This document shows positions 48,224 through 56,428 of a stretch of DNA of 64,000 nt, in pieces. Positions within the stretch are counted from its first letter, which is position 1, and each line of letters begins with the position of its first letter. The notes beneath the pieces were generated by a model that had not been told where the DNA came from, did no database searches, and saw nothing but the letters and a program-made list of their open reading frames with translations. The DNA is from JAHEDT01 sp963825615. GTDB taxonomy: Bacteria > Desulfobacterota > Desulfuromonadia > Desulfuromonadales > BM103. Position numbers and translations under genes: made by a program. The stretch spans positions 434,001 through 498,000 of the forward strand of contig CAWGTV010000001.1 of assembly GCA_963825615.1 (NCBI GenBank), given 5' to 3'.

Positions 48224-49010
48224 ATGAAAGTTGCGGACAACAGCACGGAAGACTACCCCGAGGTGTTAAATCATCCCATCATCAGCCAGCGCTACTTCTT
48301 TCCACGCGCCACGGCAATCGAACACCCTTTTTGGGTGGAAGGCAATGGCGCCCGTCTGGCCTGCTCATATCGTGAAACCGACACCAGAGGCACATACCCT
48401 GGTCCACTTTCACGGCAACGGCGAGGTTGTCGCGGATTATCTGGACGGGTTTCCCGAATTGATCGGCCGCATGGGGTGCAACTGTTTCCTTGCGGAGTTT
48501 CGCGGCTATGGCGGCTCGTCAGGCGCGCCGCAACTTGGCCGCATGCTCGCCGATGTCCGACCAATCATCACCGCGCTCAAGCAGCCACATAGCAAGCTGA
48601 TCCTGTTCGGCCGCTCCGTCGGCTCGCTCTTCGCGATCAAAGCGGCAGAGCTCTTTCCTCAAGTCGCCGGGCTGATCCTCGAAAGTGCCATTGCCGACCC
48701 CCTGGAGAGGCTGCTGCTGAGAGTCCGGCCGGAAGAAGTGGGTGCGACCCCGGCAGAGATGACTGCCGCCGTCAAGCAGGCCATGCCTATCCAGCAAAGC
48801 ATGGAGCGTTTTAACAGGCCAACCCTGATTCTGCACACCCGCCACGACGGCCTGATCGACTGCAGTCACGCCGAACGTTTGGCCGAGTGGTGCGCTGGCC
48901 CTGTCCGTCTGGAGATCTTCCCGCGGGGCAATCATAACGACATCATGTTTGCAAACGGTCCGCAATACTTCGCACTGATCAAAGAGTTTATCGCCTCCCT
49001 CAGGGATTGA
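48224..49010 (+). CDS. Alpha/beta-hydrolase (serine aminopeptidase-like), frameshifted
   Basis: About 261 residues. VHFHGNGEVVADYL (oxyanion region), FRGYGGSSG, LFGRSVGSLFAIKAA (nucleophile elbow G-R-S-V-G), LHTRHDGLIDCSHAE (catalytic Asp) and PRGNHNDIM (catalytic His). N-terminal YPEVLNHPIISQRYFFPR is typical of the YqeI/BEM46-like hydrolases. One frame break at ~48370 (CGTGAAACC to CGTAAACC). DUF2784 gene begins 3 bases downstream. Confidence 0.85.
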
Positions 49011-49013
49011 CAC

Positions 49014-49376
49014 ATGGCGTACCGTCTGGCCGCTGACCTGACCCTGGTGCTGCACCTGTTATTCGTCGTCTTCGTACTCTTCGGCGGAATGCTTTCGTTC
49101 CACTATCCACGTTGGGCCTGGCTGCACCTGCCAGCCCTGGTCTGGGGGATCTGGATAGAGTGGTCGAAAGGTTTGTGCCCGTTGACGCCGCTGGAAAATC
49201 ATTTCAGGCAGCTCGCCGCACTCGAGGAGTATCGAGAAGGCTTTGCAGAGCATTATCTTTTGCCGTTGATCTACCCTGGCCATTTGACTGTTTCGACGCA
49301 ATGGTTCCTGGGTATAATCCCCCTGGTTGTTAACCTGATCGTTTATTTTTGGGTATTTCGCAAACACAGGAAATAA
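49014..49376 (+). CDS. DUF2784-family membrane protein
   Basis: 120 residues, four TM helices: LTLVLHLLFVVFVLFGGML; WAWLHLPALVWGIWIEW followed by CPLTPLENHFRQ, the family signature; then FLGIIPLVVNLIVYFWVF. Function unknown. Probably co-transcribed with the hydrolase. Confidence 0.88.
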   Translation: MAYRLAADLTLVLHLLFVVFVLFGGMLSFHYPRWAWLHLPALVWGIWIEWSKGLCPLTPLENHFRQLAALEEYREGFAEHYLLPLIYPGHLTVSTQWFLGIIPLVVNLIVYFWVFRKHRK

Positions 49377-49442
49377 TGCAATCGGGTTGACGAATGTTCT
49401 TCTAGGCGTTAACTTTCTATAAAGGATCAAGGAGGCACTACC

Positions 49443-49622
49443 ATGTCAGAAAATGATTGTTCGAACCCTGAGGAGCACTGTGAATTGCATATGTGCCAGT
49501 TAAAGGCAACCTCACTCAACCCGGAGATCAACAAGTTGTACGAGAATCCGAAATTTGTCTGCGGAAACTGCGGGGTTAAGGTCAACAGAGCCGAAAACCT
49601 CTGTAATCCCAAACCAATCTGA
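49443..49622 (+). CDS. Small cysteine-rich protein (zinc-ribbon-like)
   Basis: 59 residues. Strong RBS AAGGAGG. Cysteines at MSENDCSNPEEHCELHMC and FVCGNCGVKV...NLCNP could form one or two metal sites; the CxxC knuckle is rubredoxin/zinc-ribbon-like. No TM helix. Function unknown; followed by its own terminator. Confidence 0.75.
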   Translation: MSENDCSNPEEHCELHMCQLKATSLNPEINKLYENPKFVCGNCGVKVNRAENLCNPKPI

Positions 49623-49643
49623 ACCGCTGCAGCAGATCAAGAT

Positions 49644-49680
49644 AACACAGCGCGCCCATTTGCAATGGGTGCGCTGTGTT
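49644..49680 (+). terminator. Intrinsic terminator after the cysteine-rich gene
   Basis: AACACAGCGCGCCCATT, loop TGC, AATGGGTGCGCTGTGTT; 17-bp stem with one G-T pair, then ATT. 21 bases after the stop. Confidence 0.75.
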
Positions 49681-49856
49681 ATTCATACCATGTCGATATC
49701 TGCCGGGATGTCTAGCATTCCCCGCAAAAAGCTTAGATTAAAATGCAAGTTGTTGGCGGAACACATTAATCTGACGTGACAATAAAAGCTGAAAAGTGGC
49801 GATGCCATCGAAGAGAGGTTCAGAACCCGGCACCCGTCACCGGGCGCTGCAGATGA

Positions 49857-50774
49857 TCACTGGGCCTTCGTAGTAGGAAGAAACTTCCCTTGTTTTTTAT
49901 TCCAGGCATAGCTGCCGGCCGCCCAGAGTTTCTCAACATCGTTCCAGTCTATATGTACACCGGCCATGTCTTCGATGGTAAAAGAGGCTTCGAGCATTTC
50001 ACCGTCATCGATGCGCCCGTTGCCATCGGTATCGGCCCAGTGCACCGGCGCCACGACAATTTTGTTTTTCCCCTGGACCGGAACCGCAAATTGTGTCCCC
50101 TGCTTGCTGGCAACGATTTCCCCCTGGAAACCGACTTCACTCTCAGGCTTGGCCAGCGAGTCTACCTGTACCAGGTAGACAATACGATCACTGTCATCAC
50201 CGGCCTTGACAATCCAGCGGGCGACCCCGCTCACATTGTCAAGACTTGAGGCCGGCGGGTTGGCCTCAATAATCTTCCAGCCTTTCGGAAAATACTCCCG
50301 CAAGATGACCCCGCTGTTGTCGGTACGGTGGGTCAGGACAACCTGGACCGGGACGACGCTGCCGGGACCAGCGAACCCGGGCAGGATTCTATCTGCAGTC
50401 ACTGCTGCGGGCGGAATCGGTGTCCGCCCAAGGTAAAGGAAGGTCACAACGAGAAGAAGTAATGCCACAGTCGTGATCCCCACCCAGACGACAGGAGACT
50501 TGGTGCTTTTCTCAGCAGGCGGAGAGACTTCTGCGGCTGGTTTCTGAAGAATATCAGCGAGGGGAACGTCCAGCGCTTCGGCAAGTTTCAGGGCGTTTTG
50601 CCTGCGGATGGTCGGATAGCGGTTGTTCTCCCACCGCGAGATGGTATCCGTGGTCACACCAACGACCTTGCTCACATACAGTTGCGTGAGTTGGAGCCCT
50701 TCCCTGATACGTTTGACTTCCGAGGAGTCCAGGCAGACTGTGGAGTTTTTTTCATCAAACTTGTCCTGATTCAT
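49857..50774 (-). CDS. Membrane-anchored XRE-family regulator with EF-hand/dockerin-like loop
   Basis: 305 residues. Cytoplasmic HTH_3 domain (about 17-76: VKRIREGLQLTQLYVSKVVG, TTDTISRWENNRYPTIRRQN), Pro-rich linker, one TM helix (95-115), then a periplasmic part: an Ig/cohesin-like beta domain (VQVVLTHRTDNSGVILREYF) and DTDGNGRIDDGE (248-259), a calcium-loop motif as in EF-hands and dockerins. The topology resembles RodZ and one-component membrane regulators. Divergent from the c7 cytochrome gene with a palindrome between them; regulation of that gene or of itself is inferred. Confidence 0.8.
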   Translation of the reverse strand: MNQDKFDEKNSTVCLDSSEVKRIREGLQLTQLYVSKVVGVTTDTISRWENNRYPTIRRQNALKLAEALDVPLADILQKPAAEVSPPAEKSTKSPVVWVGITTVALLLLVVTFLYLGRTPIPPAAVTADRILPGFAGPGSVVPVQVVLTHRTDNSGVILREYFPKGWKIIEANPPASSLDNVSGVARWIVKAGDDSDRIVYLVQVDSLAKPESEVGFQGEIVASKQGTQFAVPVQGKNKIVVAPVHWADTDGNGRIDDGEMLEASFTIEDMAGVHIDWNDVEKLWAAGSYAWNKKQGKFLPTTKAQ

Positions 50775-50880
50775 GTCAACGAGTCTACCAAGGGGCTATC
50801 TGTCAAGTAAACATGAAAATAGACAATGTCGACCAGCTCGATTTTTAAATAGATAACTACTTAGTAATCACTTCAATTTA

Positions 50881-50894
50881 ACTAGACATCTAGT
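50881..50894. promoter_or_regulatory. Palindrome ACTAGA-CA-TCTAGT in the XRE/c7 divergent region
   Basis: Perfect 6+6 inverted repeat with two-base centre, typical size for an XRE dimer site. It lies about 57 bases upstream of TATAAG (50938-50943), a possible -10 box for the cytochrome gene. Confidence 0.4.
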
Positions 50895-51006
50895 GACAAG
50901 CCACTCGATGTCTGATGTTAATGTCACAATTCTCGGTTATAAGTCTATGCAAACGAGTTGTGGCAATTTCGCCCGGAACAGAACTTAGGCAAGAGGAGGA
51001 AGACAA

Positions 51007-51279
51007 ATGAAGAAACTGGTACTCATCATGATGCTGCTGGCTTTCGTTGGTGTCGGCATTGCAACCGCTGCTGATGTCGTCGTCTACGAAAACAGCAAAG
51101 GCAACATCACCTTCAACCACAAGGCTCATCAGGAGAAGCTTGGCGGCGATTGCACCAAGTGTCATCAAGGCGAGCCGGCCAAGATCGCGGTAGACAAGGA
51201 TTACGGCCACAACATTTGCAAGGCCTGCCACAAGGAAATGAATGGCCCGACCAAGTGCAACGATTGCCACAAGAAGTAA
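51007..51279 (+). CDS. Triheme cytochrome c7 (PpcA family)
   Basis: Periplasmic electron carrier of 90 residues: signal peptide (LVLIMMLLAFVGVGIATAA), then a ~68-residue mature protein with three CxxCH motifs (CTKCH, CKACH, CNDCH) and additional His (FNHKAHQ, YGHNIC) giving bis-His ligation. Closely follows the PpcA plan of Geobacter/Desulfuromonas, which relays electrons toward outer-membrane cytochromes for metal or electrode reduction. RBS AGAGGAGGAAG. Confidence 0.93.
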   Translation: MKKLVLIMMLLAFVGVGIATAADVVVYENSKGNITFNHKAHQEKLGGDCTKCHQGEPAKIAVDKDYGHNICKACHKEMNGPTKCNDCHKK

Positions 51280-51300
51280 TCACCGCATCCGCAATGCTGC

Positions 51301-51331
51301 AAAAGGGCGCTGGCTATCCAGCGCCCTTTTT
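51301..51331 (+). terminator. Intrinsic terminator of the c7 cytochrome gene
   Basis: AAAAGGGCGCTGG, loop CTAT, CCAGCGCCCTTTTT; 13-bp perfect stem followed by T-run, 22 bases after the stop. Confidence 0.9.
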
Positions 51332-51405
51332 GTTATCACTGTGACTCTGGCAGATTCGCAACTCAATCATCACGCAGGGGGACTCGCCCGCGCACATTCA
51401 GGACC

Positions 51406-52044
51406 ATGACGTTTCAATACATATTCTGGGATAACGACGGCGTTCTCGTCGACACTGAGCGCTACTACCTTCAAGCGAATCGCGAAGCATTGCTCAAGGT
51501 GGGTATTGTATTGAGCAAAGCGCAGTTTGCCAGGATCTCGCTGACCGAAGGACGGAGCGTGTTCGACCTGGCCAAAGCTCAAGGATTGCCGGAACAAACC
51601 ATCGACGACTTGCGCAGCTGGCGCGATGCACGTTATGCTGAATTGTTGGGCAATGAAGAGCTGACCCTTGCCGGAGCAAGGGAGGTGCTCACCGAACTGT
51701 ACGGCAAAATCAGCATGGCCATTGTGACCAGCTCACAGAAAAGCCACTTCGATATCATCCACAGGCGCACAGGTTTGCTGCCATTTTTCGACTTTTGTCT
51801 TACCCGGGAAGATTATGTCAGCAGCAAACCTGCGGCGGAACCCTACCTGCTGGCCTTGCAGCAGAGCAGGCAGCGGGAGGAAAAGGTACTGGTCATCGAA
51901 GATTCTCCGCGCGGACTGGCTGCGGCGAAAGCCGCCGGGTTGACCTGCTGGGTCATACCAGGGGAGCATACGATACAGCAGGATTTTGCCGACGCCGACA
52001 GGGTTCTGCGGAGCCTCGACGAGATCCCGGCTTTAATTCTGTGA
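51406..52044 (+). CDS. HAD-superfamily phosphatase (beta-PGM/GPH-like)
   Basis: 212 residues. IFWDNDGVLVDTE is HAD motif I (DxDGVLVDTE, nucleophile Asp), IVTSSQKSHF motif II, SSKPAAEPY motif III Lys, VLVIEDSPRGLAAAKAAG motif IV. The cap is the small helical type (subclass I), as in phosphoglycolate phosphatase and sugar-phosphate phosphatases. Substrate unknown. No clear RBS before ATG 51406. Confidence 0.85.
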   Translation: MTFQYIFWDNDGVLVDTERYYLQANREALLKVGIVLSKAQFARISLTEGRSVFDLAKAQGLPEQTIDDLRSWRDARYAELLGNEELTLAGAREVLTELYGKISMAIVTSSQKSHFDIIHRRTGLLPFFDFCLTREDYVSSKPAAEPYLLALQQSRQREEKVLVIEDSPRGLAAAKAAGLTCWVIPGEHTIQQDFADADRVLRSLDEIPALIL

Positions 52045-52092
52045 GCTTTTAATCTTCACTCACTTTTTCCTCACAATTCTCTCAAATTTTAG

Positions 52093-52121
52093 TTGTAAAA
52101 CCGTCCCTGACCTGCTATATT
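52093..52121 (+). promoter_or_regulatory. Promoter of the candidate small RNA
   Basis: TTGTAA (52093-52098), 17-base spacer, TATATT (52116-52121). There is no ORF downstream before the terminator at 52164, so transcription from here would give a short non-coding RNA. Confidence 0.5.
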
Positions 52122-52127
52122 TCAAAT

Positions 52128-52206
52128 AACTCTTCGATTGCCTGCAAGCCGAAGAGCTCTATGGACCCCGCGTATCCCCCCCCTCCTTACGCGGGGTCTT
52201 TTTTTG
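52128..52206 (+). ncRNA. Candidate small RNA with C-rich, anti-Shine-Dalgarno-like loop
   Basis: Predicted ~79-nt transcript between the promoter at 52093-52121 and a strong terminator. Structure: hairpin 1 CTCTTCG (52130-52136) / CGAAGAG (52150-52156) with an inner TTG/CAA; a short linker; hairpin 2 GACCCCGCGTA (52164-52174) / TACGCGGGGTC (52188-52198), an 11-bp perfect stem. The 13-base loop is eight C's plus TCCT, followed by seven T's. The loop can pair with GGAGG/AGGGG. The alternative is that this is only a distal terminator of the HAD gene (120 bases after its stop). Confidence 0.45.
52164..52205 (+). terminator. Intrinsic terminator with C-run loop
   Basis: 11-bp perfect GC-rich stem, 13-base loop, T7. 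Ends the candidate sRNA and/or HAD transcript. The following stretch to 52390 holds no gene. Confidence 0.9.
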
Positions 52207-52390
52207 TCTTTTTTACCGCTACCTCCCAGAACGCCTGCCATTTACCCTTGGCGAATCACCTGAACCACCAGAGCCTCGGTAGCTTTCAATCAGTGCAGTG
52301 ACTCGTTTTCACAGATGTTCCCTTAACGCTCGGGGCCTTTTCGTCCGGCACGCGCAGTCAGGCTGGCTTTGTCGAAAGACAGGGCCTCTC

Positions 52391-54046
52391 TCAACTTGCC
52401 TTGAAAGCCCTCAAAAGATGTGGCATCAGCTGTTTTTTGCGCGACAAAACACCTTTCAGGTCAAACAAACCCGTTTCAAGCTGGGGATAGCCGATGGCGG
52501 CGATCAAGTCTTTGTCACCGCGGACCATAAGCTGACTGTTCTGTTGAACGATATCGGTCACCAGCAGTCCCGCCAAACTCAAGTGGCGAGCGGCGACAAG
52601 AACTTCTAGCCCCCGGATGATATCATCCCGTCTTTCGGTAAACTCCTGGAAGGTCACCACCTCCACCTGCCCGACCCCGAAACGATGCCCATCGACTTCA
52701 TACTCTTTAAAGTCTGCAGTAAGCAGCGCCTGCATGTTGGGATAGGCTGCCAGCGTACTGCCGGCGGCAAACATCTGGCTCCCGAAAACCATCGCCTCTA
52801 GGCCTGAGCATTGCTCGAGCCAGGCAACCAGTTCTCGGTCCAGATCGGTCGTCGTTGGTGACTTCAAGAGCACCGTATCGGACAGGAGGCCCGCCAACAT
52901 GAGCGAGGCAATCGCTGCATCAGGCAAAATGCCGGACTGGCGATAGAGTGTCGCGACCACCGAGCAGGTGCTTCCAAGAGGCTGGTTGATAAAGCGGATC
53001 GGCGCATCGGTATGAAAATTTCCGAGCCGGTGGTGATCGATCACTTCGAGGATCTCCACCTGATCGGCACCGGCTATGGCCTGCGACAGTTCGTTGTGAT
53101 CCACCAGCACCAGCTTGAGCGATGACGTCCGCAGCAGGTTTGACTTGGTAGCGACACCGCAGACCCGCCCCTCGCCGTCCAGGACCATGGCGCCAGGAGC
53201 GGAACTGCGCATCAGCACCTTGCGGACTTCATCGAGGCGGTCGTCAGGAAACGCCGTCGGGATATCCACATCGGCCAGATGATGAACAGGCGTTGACATC
53301 CGGGCCAGCAGAGCGCTGGTCGCCGTGTCGAAAGGAGTGCACAGGATAGCGACATGATGGCGGACCGCAAGATCGACAAGGTCGGCATCAATCGCCAGAC
53401 CACCGGTGACTATCAACAGGCGAATCCCCATCTCGATGGCAACCTGCTGGATTTCCCTGCGGTCGCCGACCAGAACGACAATGCGCCGCGGATCAGTCCC
53501 GGCCAGGCGCTCTCGAAAGCTGTCGACAGCCATTGCACCAACGAACAGCTCCAGTTCCTCGGTACGCTCCATACCATCAGGGTTGACAACCGTTGCCTTG
53601 AGGCAGGTCTGTATTGAGCCCGGTGAAGTGAGTACCTGGCGAATCGGTCGACCTTCCCGCGGCAGAAATATATGTTCGGTCAGCCGCTTGAGGATCAACG
53701 CCCCGATGGGGCGCTGCTCGGCATCCACAACCGGCAACATGCGGATATCGCGTTGCCGCATCAGTTCAAGCGCCTGCATGAGCGGTGCTTCGGCGGCAAT
53801 CACGGCCGGCTGACCGTCAAGCGTATCTCGCAGCCGGGGATAGACATCCGTCAACAGCGGCGGAGACTGCTGTCCCAAGGCGTCCAAGACAAACTCGGTC
53901 TGGCGATTGATGTGCCCGGCACGCGCCGGGAACACATTGTGGCGCCCCTGCTGCTGACACAGCTCCGCGTAGGCCATGGCACTGCAGATCGAGTCGGTGT
54001 CCGGATTGCGATGTCCAACAACAAAAACACGTTCCTTTTGGCTCAT
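52391..54046 (-). CDS. ppaC: Manganese-dependent inorganic pyrophosphatase with CBS and DRTGG domains
   Basis: Family II pyrophosphatase of 551 residues hydrolysing PPi. N-terminal DHH motif GHRNPDTDSICSAMAYA; inserted regulatory block with a CBS pair (AEAPLMQALELMRQRDIRMLPV; MRSSAPGAMVLDGEGRVCGV) separated by a DRTGG domain; then VIDHHRLGN (DHH), SVVATLYRQSG and the DHHA2 C-terminal domain (GVGQVEVVTFQEF, QLMVRGDKDLI, GVLSRKKQLMPHL). CBS-PPases are controlled by adenine nucleotides. ATG overlaps the DUF3108 stop by 4 bases. Confidence 0.94.
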   Translation of the reverse strand: MSQKERVFVVGHRNPDTDSICSAMAYAELCQQQGRHNVFPARAGHINRQTEFVLDALGQQSPPLLTDVYPRLRDTLDGQPAVIAAEAPLMQALELMRQRDIRMLPVVDAEQRPIGALILKRLTEHIFLPREGRPIRQVLTSPGSIQTCLKATVVNPDGMERTEELELFVGAMAVDSFRERLAGTDPRRIVVLVGDRREIQQVAIEMGIRLLIVTGGLAIDADLVDLAVRHHVAILCTPFDTATSALLARMSTPVHHLADVDIPTAFPDDRLDEVRKVLMRSSAPGAMVLDGEGRVCGVATKSNLLRTSSLKLVLVDHNELSQAIAGADQVEILEVIDHHRLGNFHTDAPIRFINQPLGSTCSVVATLYRQSGILPDAAIASLMLAGLLSDTVLLKSPTTTDLDRELVAWLEQCSGLEAMVFGSQMFAAGSTLAAYPNMQALLTADFKEYEVDGHRFGVGQVEVVTFQEFTERRDDIIRGLEVLVAARHLSLAGLLVTDIVQQNSQLMVRGDKDLIAAIGYPQLETGLFDLKGVLSRKKQLMPHLLRAFKAS

Positions 54047-54858
54047 GAACCCTCCATGATTTTGTGCCCCCGGATATCGCCAATACCGATGAGGTCTTCT
54101 ACGATGCCGCGCTGGGGGATCCCTGCTTCATCGAACCAGACATACAGCTTGCCACTACCAGTGCCAAAAATTTCCGGGTCGACCTTGACCCGAATAAGCA
54201 ACCCTTGGGAAGGGAAATAGCTTTGTTCGCCCTGTTGTTCAACTGTCATGACTTCAGTTTCTATCGCAGTAAACTCCCCTCTTGAATAGGTAGGTATCTG
54301 CAGTCTGGTGCCGCGCACGAGCGGACCGTATGCACCTGTGCGGAGGTTATAGAGTGCCGTCAAAATATCGACAGGATGCTGCCCGTCGGGGATATCATGC
54401 ACGGTCTTCGAGCGGGTGTGGCCATCCACTGCAAGCTCATCGGAAACCTTCCCCTGTTCATAATCAAAGAGGTAATGGTGCTCCCGCTTACGCCAAACAC
54501 CCCAACGGCGTTTGACGACGCTGGACACGTACTCAATGCTGCGCAGTGGACCTGCCGGGGTCCGTTCCATAAAGGACGTGTATGTCTGGGTACGTTCACT
54601 GGTCAGCCATGATATCGCTCCAAGGGTTCGCCCAGCGAGTTCCGCACAGAAGATTCCCGGTCGGTCAGTCTCGAAAAACCGCAGCTGTCCTTCGGCCAAA
54701 TGGGTAAAAATGAGAAAATCGATAGTGTAAAGGTGGTCTTCTCCGGCCAGCTGTTCAATCGATGCGGCAAAAGCTCCCGGCTGCGCCATCACGTGAACAG
54801 GCACTGCACCGGGCAACAACGCCACGAGAAACAGCAGTAACAAGTGCCGCAGCGTCAT
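54043..54858 (-). CDS. DUF3108-family exported protein
   Basis: 271 residues. Signal peptide (HLLLLFLVALLPGAVPVHVM), then a beta-rich domain: LYTIDFLIFTHLAEGQLRF, GRTLGAISWLTSERTQTYTS, DGQHPVDILTALYNLRTG, and LYVWFDEAGIPQRGIVE, the DUF3108 pattern. Envelope protein of unknown role. Sits between antiporter and pyrophosphatase with 4-base overlaps on both sides. Confidence 0.82.
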   Translation of the reverse strand: MTLRHLLLLFLVALLPGAVPVHVMAQPGAFAASIEQLAGEDHLYTIDFLIFTHLAEGQLRFFETDRPGIFCAELAGRTLGAISWLTSERTQTYTSFMERTPAGPLRSIEYVSSVVKRRWGVWRKREHHYLFDYEQGKVSDELAVDGHTRSKTVHDIPDGQHPVDILTALYNLRTGAYGPLVRGTRLQIPTYSRGEFTAIETEVMTVEQQGEQSYFPSQGLLIRVKVDPEIFGTGSGKLYVWFDEAGIPQRGIVEDLIGIGDIRGHKIMEGS

Positions 54859-55808
54859 CGAAAAAGCCCCACGATAAAGACCAGATACGCTCCAAGCAGC
54901 AGCAAGCCGCGCTTGCGGTCGAGCTGCAAACGTGGGCGCATCAGGGTCAGCAGGCCAATCAGGAGGGCACAGAATATCAGCATAATCGGGAAATCCACAG
55001 CCAGCAGTCTCGGTTCGATCGATATCGGCTTAAGCATGGGGCAAACACCGAGGACAAAAAGCACATTGAATATATTGCTGCCGATAACATTGCCGACGCT
55101 GATATCCATCTCCCCTTTCCAGGCACTCATTACCGATGCGGCCAGTTCCGGCAGACTGGTGCCCACGGCAACCACTGAGAGTCCGATGATCAGCTCTGAG
55201 ACACCGAGTAAAGTGGCGATCATGACGGCTCCGCGGACCATCAGTTCAGCACCTAGCGCGAGGCCGAGCATCCCGAGCAGCACCAGCACCGTATTTTTTC
55301 CACGGCCGACAGAGGCATCGATGACGGCCGTCTCAACAGCGCCCTCAACCGGCACAGGCAGGGTGCGGGCGGTCATGATACAGTAGCTAAGAAAAGCCAA
55401 CAGGCTGAGAAACAGCACCAAGCCGTTGACAAAGCCAATTTCGCCATCCAGTGCCAGCATGTAAACACCGAGCGAGGCAGCCACCATCATTGGCACTTCA
55501 CGTACCAGGGTGGAGCGCGCCACGACAATGGGGGCAATCAGGGCTGCAACACCAAGGATCAAACCGATGTTGGCAATGTTGGAACCGACGATGTTGCCGG
55601 CAGCCATTGACGAGGCCCCACGGGCTGCAGCCAGCAGAGAAACCATGAGTTCAGGCATGCTGGTTGCAAAGGCGACCACGGTGAGGCCGACCACCAACGG
55701 TCGTACGCCGAAAGAAAGAGCCAGCCGCGAACTTCCGGCCACCAGATAATCTGCACCGTAATAAAGCAGCAGCAGGCCAGCCATGACAAGAATGGCACCA
55801 AGGAGCAT
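54855..55808 (-). CDS. Calcium/sodium antiporter (CaCA family, YrbG-like)
   Basis: Inner-membrane cation exchanger of ~317 residues with ten predicted helices. The two inverted alpha-repeats are plain: VVAFATSMPELMVSLLAA...GNIVGSNIANIGLILG and VVAVGTSLPELAASVMSA...GNVIGSNIFNVLFVLG. ATG 55808 has AGAGGTTC as RBS. First gene of the antiporter-DUF3108-pyrophosphatase operon. Confidence 0.93.
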   Translation of the reverse strand: MLLGAILVMAGLLLLYYGADYLVAGSSRLALSFGVRPLVVGLTVVAFATSMPELMVSLLAAARGASSMAAGNIVGSNIANIGLILGVAALIAPIVVARSTLVREVPMMVAASLGVYMLALDGEIGFVNGLVLFLSLLAFLSYCIMTARTLPVPVEGAVETAVIDASVGRGKNTVLVLLGMLGLALGAELMVRGAVMIATLLGVSELIIGLSVVAVGTSLPELAASVMSAWKGEMDISVGNVIGSNIFNVLFVLGVCPMLKPISIEPRLLAVDFPIMLIFCALLIGLLTLMRPRLQLDRKRGLLLLGAYLVFIVGLFR

Positions 55809-55937
55809 CAAAGAACCTCTTGATCGGGACAGCACTGAGTATCCCGAGGAGAATTATCCAAATAGAGCTGTGGAATGTTTCAGTGTAATACCTTGAACAG
55901 CCGCTGTCGAGAGCTTGGGGGACACGACATGATTATC

Positions 55938-55966
55938 TTGACTTTTTTGCCAATCAGAGATTAAAT
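55938..55966 (+). promoter_or_regulatory. Promoter of the ArsR-family gene
   Basis: TTGACT (55938-55943), 17-base spacer, TTAAAT (55961-55966), 32 bases before the ATG. The AT-rich stretch downstream (CCATATATTCAATTTTATC) may hold the autoregulatory site. Confidence 0.5.
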
Positions 55967-55998
55967 CCATATATTCAATTTTATCTCAAGGACATATT

Positions 55999-56301
55999 AT
56001 GCCCAACGTTGAGTTTGACAAATCGATCAGTTTCGACAGAGAAGCGGAGATCCTCAAGGTTCTCGGCCACCCGGTACGCTTGAAAATTGTTGCAGGGCTC
56101 ATGTCGCAATCCTGCAACGTCAAGAAAATCTGGGAATGCCTTGAACTGCCCCAGGCAACTGTTTCACAACATCTGGCCTTGCTTAAGAACAAGGGGATCA
56201 TCGAAGGAAAGCGTGATGGTGTTGAAGTCTTTTACCAGGTCACGTCAGAAGAAGCCCGCAAAATTGTCGAATCCTTGATGACGGGATTTGCCTGCGCCTG
56301 A
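55999..56301 (+). CDS. ArsR-family transcriptional regulator
   Basis: 100-residue winged-helix repressor: REAEILKVLGHPVRLKIVAG, LELPQATVSQHLALLKNKGI (recognition helix) and the wing KRDGVEVFYQV. Cys residues in QSCNVKKIWECL and near the C-terminus (GFACA) could bind metal or sense redox state, but no standard CxC metal motif is present. Stands alone, so its target is unknown. Confidence 0.88.
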   Translation: MPNVEFDKSISFDREAEILKVLGHPVRLKIVAGLMSQSCNVKKIWECLELPQATVSQHLALLKNKGIIEGKRDGVEVFYQVTSEEARKIVESLMTGFACA

Positions 56302-56347
56302 CGATTCACCAGCGTCGCGGCAGAGGCCCTGGCGAAGAAAAGCTCCC

Positions 56348-56393
56348 CACAAAAGCGGGGGCAACATATGTATATGTTGCCCCCGCTTTTGTG
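56348..56393. terminator. Bidirectional terminator between the arsR-like gene and bioC
   Basis: 21-bp perfect stem beginning CACAAAAGCGGGGGCAACAT and ending in its complement, loop TGTA. A's on one arm and T's on the other let it work for both convergent genes. Confidence 0.85.
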
Positions 56394-56428
56394 CCTTGAA
56401 TCCAAGTGTTCAAGGCGTTGATGTTTTT

